The notes beneath the pieces are model-generated. The model had not been told where the DNA came from and did not search any database. It saw only the letters and a list, made by a program, of their open reading frames with translations. A program made the position numbers and the translations under genes. Positions 1 to 5,018 of a stretch of 5,018 nucleotides of DNA are shown here, one piece after another; position 1 is the first letter of the stretch, and each line of letters starts with the position of its first letter. The stretch is from Bacteroidales bacterium. GTDB taxonomy: Bacteria; Bacteroidota; Bacteroidia; Bacteroidales; P3. The stretch spans positions 1-5,018 of the forward strand of contig JAISVE010000019.1 of assembly GCA_031271725.1 (NCBI GenBank), written 5' to 3'.

Positions 1-519
1 GAGGTGTTGATTGGAAGCAAACTACATAAACAAATAAATGGGCATGTACTTTCTTCTAATCCTGAAAACTATGATCATGGTGCTTTTCGTGAACATATAT
101 GGATAGAAGGTATCGGAGATGTTTCAGGATTTTTGACAAGCACAGAGTACCTGTGTCCTACTAACAGTACAGTGGAATATCTACTTTGCTTTTTGCAAAA
201 TGAAGAGTTGGTTTATAAGTCCGAGCGTTCTGATGTGACAGATTGCTTTGTTTGGTATGATGAGATTGTAAATATTGAGCAGTCAACAAAGCACAGTGAT
301 ATTGCCGTCTTTCCAAATCCTGCCGATGGCTATCTTATTTTAACTTCACTAAATAAAACAATATCTCTTGTTGAAATTTTTAATGTTTCAGGGCATAAAG
401 TTTACAGCCAATCTCATGGAAATACAATTGATGTAAGTTCTTTTTCAAAAGGAATGTATCTGCTGAAAGTCTATGATAACAGCGGGCGAGTTTCAACATT
501 CAAAATTGTTAAAAAGTAA
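1..519 (+). CDS. Secreted protein with T9SS type A sorting domain (3' end of gene)
   Basis: This is the C-terminal part of a secreted protein exported by the type IX secretion system. The frame is open to the left edge (first codon GAG), so the true start is outside the window and the GTG at position 4 is only an internal codon. Counting from that codon, the last ~70 residues (about 101-171) form a type A C-terminal sorting domain. It starts with the diagnostic FPNPADG (103-109), continues through a VEIFNVSGHKVY strand and a FSKGMYLLKVYD strand, and ends in the basic FKIVKK. In this family the domain directs passage through the outer membrane and is then cleaved, often with attachment to lipopolysaccharide. 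The region before it (WIEGIG at 33-38, then LLCFLQNEELVYKS) resembles a recurrent uncharacterised module seen before such domains in Bacteroidetes proteins; no catalytic motif is visible. The passenger function lies upstream and is unknown. It converges with the PorP/SprF gene, leaving 21 bases between stops, and no clear terminator is visible there. Confidence 0.88.
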   Translation, partial: EVLIGSKLHKQINGHVLSSNPENYDHGAFREHIWIEGIGDVSGFLTSTEYLCPTNSTVEYLLCFLQNEELVYKSERSDVTDCFVWYDEIVNIEQSTKHSDIAVFPNPADGYLILTSLNKTISLVEIFNVSGHKVYSQSHGNTIDVSSFSKGMYLLKVYDNSGRVSTFKIVKK

Positions 520-540
520 AATGCTATGAAAAAACACATA

Positions 541-1443
541 TCAAATCGGAAGTTTGTTCGGGTAGCAGATAAAAGTGAGTTTAAGCATTATTTCGTGAGT
601 GAGGACAGGCGCACCTTCAACCTTAAATTTAAAGTGGTTTATTTGGCAGCCATAACCTATCTTTGTAAACTTTTTCAGGTTTATAAATGCAAAGGCAGAT
701 GCCTGTTGCGGATAGCCGTAGCCAAATCCGAAACCGATAGTTTGCTTTATTGTCAGCCACATCTTTAACTCCTGTATAAACTTTTTTTGCGTGAAATCAT
801 ATCCGGTTTTCGCGTCAAAGGCAAAGGAACAGTTTGTTTCAGGGTTTGTGGTAAAACCTCCGCTAATAAAGGGCGATATTTCATTGATAAAATCCGGAAC
901 AAAGACTGCTACATAATATCGCGGATTATGCAATTCTATTCCAACTCCACCCTTAAAGTAAACAGCATTTTTTTTCTCGTTGCGCATACGTTCCAATACG
1001 GCAGGATCGCTTGTGCCGTCCGACAACAAATGTGCATAATTTTTAAATTGATCAAGAATACCTGCAGCAACTCCAAATGATAGATAATGCTCCTTTGCCA
1101 CCTGCAAACGGTAAGCGTAGTTTATTATCGCAGAGAAGTTATTGTAAATACTGTAGTTTTCGTTCTGAAAAGAAAAACCTATAAACATATACTTTTTGTA
1201 TAGTTCTCTATATGTACGGTTATATACAATAGGGAAGTCGCCTGCGCAGGCAACCGTTGGACGACGGCCTTCAAAGCCTGCCATATCGTGTTGTGCAAAT
1301 AAACTTACATTTATATTTTTGCTTCTGCCCATTGATGCAGGGTTTTGCAGTGAGGGTTGCAAAAAAGATTGCACTTGTTGTCCTTGGGCAACTGTAACAT
1401 ACAAGGATGTTGCTATAAGAAAAATTGTTATCAAAAACTTCAT
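541..1443 (-). CDS. PorP/SprF-family type IX secretion outer-membrane protein
   Basis: A 300-residue predicted outer-membrane beta-barrel of the PorP/SprF family. Residues 1-19 form a signal peptide (MKF, hydrophobic stretch, then VTVA before QG). The mature N-terminus carries the family signature: a Q-rich start, LQNPASMG at 32-39 and a QHDMAGFEGRRPT segment at 51-63, the usual position of the xWxGxxGxPxT-like motif. Alternating glycine/aromatic strands follow, such as the YYVAVFVPDF stretch at 176-185, and the chain closes with the typical THEIML strand at 282-287 plus a short extra tail. Length is close to normal for the family. In Flavobacterium johnsoniae, SprF is needed for secretion or attachment of the type B cargo SprB, and related PorP is needed for T9SS function in Porphyromonas. 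Here the gene follows a type B cargo gene with only 6 bases between, so I infer a dedicated partner of that protein rather than the core PorP. The start is an ATG directly after the upstream stop, with an AGAAG stretch 5 bases before it. Confidence 0.88.
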   Translation of the reverse strand: MKFLITIFLIATSLYVTVAQGQQVQSFLQPSLQNPASMGRSKNINVSLFAQHDMAGFEGRRPTVACAGDFPIVYNRTYRELYKKYMFIGFSFQNENYSIYNNFSAIINYAYRLQVAKEHYLSFGVAAGILDQFKNYAHLLSDGTSDPAVLERMRNEKKNAVYFKGGVGIELHNPRYYVAVFVPDFINEISPFISGGFTTNPETNCSFAFDAKTGYDFTQKKFIQELKMWLTIKQTIGFGFGYGYPQQASAFAFINLKKFTKIGYGCQINHFKFKVEGAPVLTHEIMLKLTFICYPNKLPI

Positions 1444-1449
1444 AATCTT

Positions 1450-2487
1450 CTATCTTATTATTTCAAATGTACCGCGTTTATATGGCGTATTATCGTTAAC
1501 ACTGCGTTTGAAAACAAAATAATAGGTGCCGTCTTTTAGATTGCTTCCGGTAAAATTATTCATGTAAGGGCATGCTCTGAATATCTGCTTTCCGGTATTA
1601 TCTAACACTGTGAATACTGTGTTTTCGTATTTTTCAATACCCTCTATCACATAGAAGTCATTTATTCCATCACCATTGGGCGTAAAATAGAGTGGAAAAG
1701 ATAATTCTGGATATGAGAAAATTGATACTTGTTCTACATTTTCTGTCTTTGAAATAGATTTTCCGCTTATTGTTTGGCGCGAATTATTATGTCTTGAAAA
1801 TATCATATCCCAAATACCTTTTTCCTGTGTATAAACACATAACACAGGATCTTCTATTCCGTTGAGCTCTCGAAGTAAGTATCGAAAATCAAGATTACCG
1901 AGCGTTAGCGGTTCGGAAAATTTATACAGACGTTTTACACCCTCTTTATCTTTGCGTATTGACGGTTCAAAAAAACGTTGTACTTCAATGTTTGTACTAT
2001 GCCGGTCGAATACGGAAAAACTTAGTCCGATGCCCGTTTCGATTGCTTCTTGTTGCAGTGCTATTCTCTTTATTATCTTGCCGGTGCTGCCTGTAATATA
2101 ACAATTATTGCTTTCGTCTTTTATGCTACCGTTAAGCAAAACATCGTTATCTGTCACATTCAAAACTCCGTTTTCCATCATTGTTATATTGCCGGTTATA
2201 CTTACAAATTTTGAATAAGCGTTGAGTGAATAATTACCGCCGATTTTAAGATTGCCGAAATACAGTGTGTCGCCGATTATTTCAAAATGTTTATCTGCTT
2301 TGCTGTAAAGTGCAATTGTTACCGTAGAATCAACTTTTGTTGATGTTGTTATTGATAAATCCATATTGCGGATTGATATGTGTAGATTGCCGTTTAGGGA
2401 TATGCTTGTTTGTGGATAGATGATGATATTTGCTATAGCAGCGTGTATGGCTAATAGCATAACGGCGAGGAAAAGTAGTGTTTTCAT
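1450..2487 (-). CDS. Secreted protein with T9SS type B (gliding-motility-associated) C-terminal domain
   Basis: A 345-residue secreted protein. Residues 1-19 are a signal peptide (MKTLLF start, hydrophobic core, AAIA before N). Residues ~20-135 are rich in short beta strands with N/G turns and T/V/I alternation, suggesting a beta-solenoid or beta-sandwich; the ITGSTGKIIKRI stretch at 131-142 resembles segments found in other Bacteroidetes surface proteins. The last ~82 residues (264-345) are a clear type B sorting domain (gliding-motility-associated C-terminal domain, CHU_C-like): FTPNGDGINDFY at 268-279, VLDNTGKQIF at 294-303, LKDGTYYFVFK at 317-327, and a terminal GTFEIIR. Type B domains direct T9SS export to the cell surface and, in F. 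johnsoniae, depend on a SprF-type protein; such a gene follows 6 bases downstream. The protein is far smaller than the giant adhesin SprB and has no adhesin repeats, so it may be a structural or anchoring subunit. The middle region (~140-263) is unrecognised. It starts 29 bases after the fibre-like gene and is probably co-transcribed with it. Confidence 0.88.
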   Translation of the reverse strand: MKTLLFLAVMLLAIHAAIANIIIYPQTSISLNGNLHISIRNMDLSITTSTKVDSTVTIALYSKADKHFEIIGDTLYFGNLKIGGNYSLNAYSKFVSITGNITMMENGVLNVTDNDVLLNGSIKDESNNCYITGSTGKIIKRIALQQEAIETGIGLSFSVFDRHSTNIEVQRFFEPSIRKDKEGVKRLYKFSEPLTLGNLDFRYLLRELNGIEDPVLCVYTQEKGIWDMIFSRHNNSRQTISGKSISKTENVEQVSIFSYPELSFPLYFTPNGDGINDFYVIEGIEKYENTVFTVLDNTGKQIFRACPYMNNFTGSNLKDGTYYFVFKRSVNDNTPYKRGTFEIIR

Positions 2488-2516
2488 ACGAATAAATTTT
2501 AATGCTTGTTTAATTA

Positions 2517-4256
2517 TTATGGTTGAAATATAAAGCCGCTTAGCGTTACCTTTTTAATACTGTTGCAGTAGTTGTGATATGCTTGAAGATTATTAGAAAT
2601 GTCCACAACATGAATAACACTGTTGCTCATTTTTATCTCGTATATTGTATTATTATATCCTAAATATTTTACATTTCCAATACCATAAAAATGCAAGGTC
2701 ATGTCTTGGGCATTAAGCATAAATGAAGTTACATGCATAGTGAATACGGTTTCCATTATTTCATTCTGTATGCGTAGCGAGAAGTTGCATGTATATAGAT
2801 ATTTGTTTCTGTTTATTCTCGGACCGGTGGGAGAATTTGTCATCCATTCTCCCAAAAGTTGGAGTATGTTTGATACAGGTCTTGGGCTTGAATATTCCTC
2901 ATTATAACAAAAAGGCGAGATTGCCGGCTTGTTTAATATTTGTGCTTTTCCACTTGTGGCGTTCCAGTCGGCATTTACTTGTGCTGCCGGTATGGTCGGT
3001 TTGTTGGTTAAGTCGTTGTAGTTGCCTGATGTCGCTACTGGTGCGAGCGTTGGCAGTGTTGGAATTTCAGGCTTATTGCTTAAGTCGGAATAGTTGCCCG
3101 AAAACGTATGTGATAAGATTGTATCATAAAGGCGGCTATCGGCAAGACTGCGCTCGGTTATTTCTGCATTATGTTTTGCATTAATATTCGCAATACTGTC
3201 TGCAAAATAACCGTAATTAATAATCGTGGGAGTATCAACCAAATCTTTGTAACTTCCGGAAAGAGCCACATCCGCAAACGTTGGCAGTGTAGGTATATCA
3301 GGTTTGTTTGACAAATCGTTGTAACTTCCGCTTGTGGCGACAGTCGCAAGTGCTGGCTTGTTTAATATTTGCGATATACCGCTTGTAGCATTCCAATTTG
3401 AATTTACTTGTGGTGCGGGGATTGTGGGTTTATTTGATAAGTCGTTGTAACTTCCTGATGTTGCTACGGTGGCAAGTGTTGGCAGTGTAGGTATATCAGG
3501 TTTGTTTGACAAATCGTTGTAACTTCCGCTTGTGGCGACAATCGCAAGTGCTGGCTTGTTTAATATTTGCGAGATTCCGCTTGTGGCATTCCAATTTGAA
3601 TTTACTTGTGCTGCGGGGATTGTGGGTTTATTTGATAAGTCGTTGTAACTTCCTGATGTTGCGACAGTGGCAAGTGTTGGCAGTGTTGGAATTTCAGGCT
3701 TATTGCTTAAGTCGGAATAGTTGCCCGAAAAAGTATGCGATAATATTGTATCATAAAGACGGCTATCTGCAAGACTGCGTTCGGTTATTTCTGCATTATG
3801 ACGCGCATTAATATTTGTAATACTATCGGCAAAATAACCGTAATCAATAATCGCAGGAGTATCAACCAAATCTTTATAACTACCGCTTGTTGCTACCGGA
3901 GCAAGCACAGGCTTGTTTAGAATTTGCGAAACTCCATCCGTAGAATTCCAATCGGCATTAACCTGTGATAAAGCACCACTGCCACCTTGTCCGATGTGTT
4001 TCCACTCTGTGCCGTTATAAAAATAAAATCCCGCATTGTTGTCTGTCTGATATACTAAAAGCCCGATGCTTCCGCTATCAACAAGAATTTCCCGCACATC
4101 TGCAACACGAGGAATTAAAATGCCCTTGTCTGTTGAGCGTATTTCTAAAATAGCCGCTTTATTGGGAACAAAATCCTGTTCACCTATTGCGACACTTTGT
4201 GCATTGGCGTTAATTACGCCATAAAAAAGAAAAAATAAAATGATAAGTTTTTTCAT
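2517..4256 (-). CDS. Secreted phage-tail-fibre-like repeat protein
   Basis: A 579-residue exported protein built like a fibre. Residues 1-20 are a signal peptide ending NANAQ. Residues ~21-90 match a head module common in Bacteroidetes surface proteins: SVAIG, AAILEIRSTDKGILIPR at 35-50, GLLVYQTDNNAGFYFYNGTEW at 65-85 (strand/turn core only). Residues ~95-448 are repeats of two kinds. Nine copies follow SG-[SN]-Y-[NSK]-DL-[SVT]-[ND]-[KT]-P, beginning at 124, 177, 201, 243, 267, 309, 333, 386 and 410. Four copies follow WN-[AS]-T-[SD]-G-x-[SA]-Q-ILNKP, beginning at 103, 222, 288 and 431. Both resemble repeats in phage tail fibres. Two near-identical polar, possibly helical linkers (about 135-176 and 344-385) interrupt the array. 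The last ~130 residues (449-579) are non-repetitive and unrecognised, with cysteines at 450, 490 and 564. No type A or B sorting domain is visible at the C-terminus, so its route across the outer membrane is unclear. It is the first gene of the cluster, behind a good promoter candidate. A role as surface fibre or adhesin is inference. Confidence 0.82.
   Translation of the reverse strand: MKKLIILFFLFYGVINANAQSVAIGEQDFVPNKAAILEIRSTDKGILIPRVADVREILVDSGSIGLLVYQTDNNAGFYFYNGTEWKHIGQGGSGALSQVNADWNSTDGVSQILNKPVLAPVATSGSYKDLVDTPAIIDYGYFADSITNINARHNAEITERSLADSRLYDTILSHTFSGNYSDLSNKPEIPTLPTLATVATSGSYNDLSNKPTIPAAQVNSNWNATSGISQILNKPALAIVATSGSYNDLSNKPDIPTLPTLATVATSGSYNDLSNKPTIPAPQVNSNWNATSGISQILNKPALATVATSGSYNDLSNKPDIPTLPTFADVALSGSYKDLVDTPTIINYGYFADSIANINAKHNAEITERSLADSRLYDTILSHTFSGNYSDLSNKPEIPTLPTLAPVATSGNYNDLTNKPTIPAAQVNADWNATSGKAQILNKPAISPFCYNEEYSSPRPVSNILQLLGEWMTNSPTGPRINRNKYLYTCNFSLRIQNEIMETVFTMHVTSFMLNAQDMTLHFYGIGNVKYLGYNNTIYEIKMSNSVIHVVDISNNLQAYHNYCNSIKKVTLSGFIFQP
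2949..3260 (-). repeat. Long direct repeat, copy 2 (fibre residues 333-436)
   Basis: Encodes residues 333-436, which match residues 124-227 (DNA 3576-3887) at about 95 of 104 positions by hand, without gaps. The unit holds one SGSYKDL motif, the linker beginning YGYFADSI, two further SG-x-Y motifs and the start of a WN-x-TSG motif. The copies are offset by 627 bases (209 codons). The DNA has accumulated silent changes, so this duplication looks older than the 198-bp tandem pair between them. Confidence 0.9.
3292..3687 (-). repeat. 198-bp in-frame tandem duplication in the fibre gene
   Basis: Two adjacent 198-bp copies, 3292-3489 and 3490-3687, abut exactly. By hand comparison they differ at 8 positions (about 96% identity). 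Six differences are silent in the minus-strand protein; the other two give threonine/isoleucine and proline/alanine changes. Each copy encodes 66 residues holding two SG-x-Y-x-DL motifs and one WN-x-TSG motif. The length is a multiple of three, so gain or loss of a copy would keep the reading frame. More diverged relatives of the same modules flank the pair on both sides. Confidence 0.93.
3576..3887 (-). repeat. Long direct repeat, copy 1 (fibre residues 124-227)
   Basis: Partner of the repeat at 2949-3260, in the same orientation and reading frame. Its distal part (3576-3687) overlaps the second copy of the 198-bp tandem duplication, showing that duplications at two scales are nested. Recombination between the two long copies would remove 209 codons without a frameshift. 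Confidence 0.9.
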
Positions 4257-4282
4257 GATAATTTATTTTTGGTTTAACAGCA

Positions 4283-4314
4283 CAAAAATATTATCTGAAA
4301 ATCCTATCACCAAA
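4283..4314 (-). promoter_or_regulatory. Bacteroidetes-type promoter for the fibre/type B/PorP cluster
   Basis: Read on the minus strand, TTTG (4314-4311) is followed after 20 bases (4310-4291) by TATTTTTG (4290-4283). This matches the Bacteroidetes -33 TTG / -7 TAnnTTTG consensus, with all fixed positions present and usual spacing. Transcription would start around 4275-4280, leaving a leader of roughly 20 bases that is A-rich and lacks a Shine-Dalgarno site before the ATG at 4256. It is the only intergenic space of useful size upstream of the cluster, so it probably drives all three genes. The transcription start is inferred. Confidence 0.65.
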
Positions 4315-4325
4315 TTTTTTTTCTT

Positions 4326-4377
4326 AAAAATTCTTAAACGTTAAGAATTTTTAACATTTGTGTTAAAAGATTCTTAA
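4326..4377 (-). terminator. Two mutually exclusive AT-rich hairpins after the YitT-family gene
   Basis: Three segments can pair in two alternative ways. Segments 4341-4356 and 4361-4377 form a 16-bp stem with one bulged base (4369) and a 4-base loop; this stem includes the stop codon of the YitT-family gene (4374-4376). Segments 4326-4337 and 4341-4352 form a perfect 12-bp stem with a 3-base loop. Both use 4341-4352, so only one can form at a time. The position just after the stop suggests transcription termination for the upstream gene. However, the stems are nearly GC-free, and on the minus strand the DNA after 4326 is A-rich rather than T-rich. A run of T follows the larger hairpin only on the plus strand (4378-4382). 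An operator upstream of the promoter is an alternative. Confidence 0.5.
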
Positions 4378-5018
4378 TTTTTATTCAGACCGCCTGCCAT
4401 AATGTAATCGACAACTTTGCCGTAAACAAAGATTGTAATCCAGGAGTAGAGCGGTACAGCCCAAGAATGGAAGGCGAGAAGCCCCATAAGAACTATAATA
4501 GAATCGACAAGTATAATGTATCGCCCAACAGCAGAGTTGCTGCGGTATTTGCCAACAATTCTTGCTATAACATCAGTGCCGGCAGAGGTTGCACTTGCCT
4601 TAAAGATAAAAGCAACACCTACGCCGATTAGCGCACCGCCGTAAATAGATGCAAGCAGCATATCGTTAGGCACAATTTGTTTCTCTGTTCCTCCGTTAAG
4701 AATAGTAAAAAGGTCGGTAAATACAGCTGTGGCAATAAAGGTTGCAATTGTCTTTGGTCCGTAAGTTCTGCCGAGTAAACGGAAGGCAGCGTACCACAAG
4801 GGAATGTTAAACATTAATGCTGTTGCACCGATTGGCAAACCTTCGGGAAGGAAAGCAAACATGTTTTGTGTTAGATAATGTAGAATGATAGATATGCCGT
4901 AAACACCTCCCGGAATAATTTTGTATGGCGTAACAAAAAACACATAAGCCGCTGCAACAATAGCAGAGCCGAGAATAAGCATAAGATAATCTTTCCATTT
5001 AGGTTTTTTATCTATAGC
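4374..5018 (-). CDS. YitT-family integral membrane protein, lacking the usual C-terminal domain (5' end outside window)
   Basis: A polytopic inner-membrane protein of the YitT (DUF161) family, whose substrate is not established. The frame stays open from the ATG at 4982 to the window edge, encoding a lysine-rich stretch (KKPKWKDYL) typical of the cytoplasmic segment before the first membrane helix. The true start is therefore probably beyond 5018. Counted from 4982, recognisable family features are the first helix (about 1-18), PGGVYGI at 24-30, and SATSAGTDVIARI at 130-142, equivalent to the family GGTDxIA motif. Hydrophobic segments lie near 28-38, 50-70, 77-95, 107-128 and 153-190. The usual protein is near 280-300 residues with a soluble C-terminal DUF2179 domain. 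This one ends at VVDYIMAGGLNKN (190-202), the point where that domain would begin, with no remnant in the 117 bases that follow. It may be a naturally short form or a truncation. It reads in the same direction as the fibre cluster but is probably a separate unit. Confidence 0.85.
   Translation of the reverse strand, partial: AIDKKPKWKDYLMLILGSAIVAAAYVFFVTPYKIIPGGVYGISIILHYLTQNMFAFLPEGLPIGATALMFNIPLWYAAFRLLGRTYGPKTIATFIATAVFTDLFTILNGGTEKQIVPNDMLLASIYGGALIGVGVAFIFKASATSAGTDVIARIVGKYRSNSAVGRYIILVDSIIVLMGLLAFHSWAVPLYSWITIFVYGKVVDYIMAGGLNKN

Noticed and set aside
488..545. Possible terminator between the convergent type A and PorP/SprF genes
   Set aside because: Only very short AT-rich pairings are possible, with no stable stem followed by a T run.
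526..768. Plus-strand 80-codon open frame starting MKKHISNRKF just after the type A gene
   Set aside because: It lies almost wholly antisense to the PorP/SprF gene, which has a signal peptide and family motifs; no domain or signal is visible in it.
2789..3184. Long plus-strand open frame of 131 codons
   Set aside because: It is antisense to the fibre gene, its composition is odd for a protein, and its internal repeats are only the antisense image of the fibre repeats.
3506..3811. Plus-strand open frame of 101 codons sharing repeats with the frame at 2789-3184
   Set aside because: It is a shadow of the repeated fibre sequence; the repetition makes the same antisense frame stay open twice.
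2949..3887. Regularly spaced repeats considered as a CRISPR array
   Set aside because: The repeats are long, in-frame and protein-coding, with no short constant repeat separated by unique spacers.
2949..3960. Prophage remnant suggested by tail-fibre-like motifs
   Set aside because: The protein has a signal peptide and a Bacteroidetes head module, and no other phage structural, lysis or integrase gene is present in the window.
4326..4377. Riboswitch
   Set aside because: The pairing segments are almost pure A/T and do not resemble a known aptamer; there is no conserved ligand-binding core to point to.

Overview
The window looks like chromosomal DNA of a member of the Bacteroidota, probably Bacteroidales-like. 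It is AT-rich and carries both known classes of type IX secretion (T9SS) C-terminal sorting domain, plus a PorP/SprF-family outer-membrane protein. A promoter-like pair upstream of the central gene cluster matches the Bacteroidetes consensus (TTTG, 20-nt spacer, TAnnTTTG). Starts are preceded by A-rich leaders rather than strong Shine-Dalgarno sites. Nearly all the DNA is coding; the longest gap is 117 bases.

Layout. The left edge (1-519, plus strand) is the 3' end of a secreted protein ending in a T9SS type A sorting domain. It meets, tail to tail across 21 bases, a three-gene minus-strand cluster. In transcription order the cluster is: (i) a 579-residue signal-peptide protein made mostly of phage-tail-fibre-like repeats (4256-2517); (ii) a 345-residue secreted protein ending in a type B (gliding-motility-associated, CHU_C-like) sorting domain (2487-1450); (iii) a PorP/SprF-like outer-membrane protein (1443-541). 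Gaps are 29 and 6 bases, so one transcript is likely. At the right edge is a YitT-family membrane protein, also minus strand, running off the window. Between it and the cluster lie a pair of mutually exclusive AT-rich hairpins and then the promoter candidate.

How it may work together. Type B cargo in Flavobacterium johnsoniae needs a SprF-type partner, and here a type B cargo gene and a PorP/SprF gene are adjacent. A reasonable reading is a surface-structure cassette: a repetitive fibre, a type B cell-surface partner, and the outer-membrane protein that helps export or anchor it. The cargo/SprF pairing rests on known biology; the role of the fibre is inference.

The most unusual content is the repeat region of the fibre gene: nine SG-x-Y-x-DL motifs and four W-N-x-T motifs. 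These lie in higher-order direct repeats, including a 198-bp in-frame tandem duplication about 96% identical by hand count. I see no RNA genes, CRISPR array or insertion sequence.
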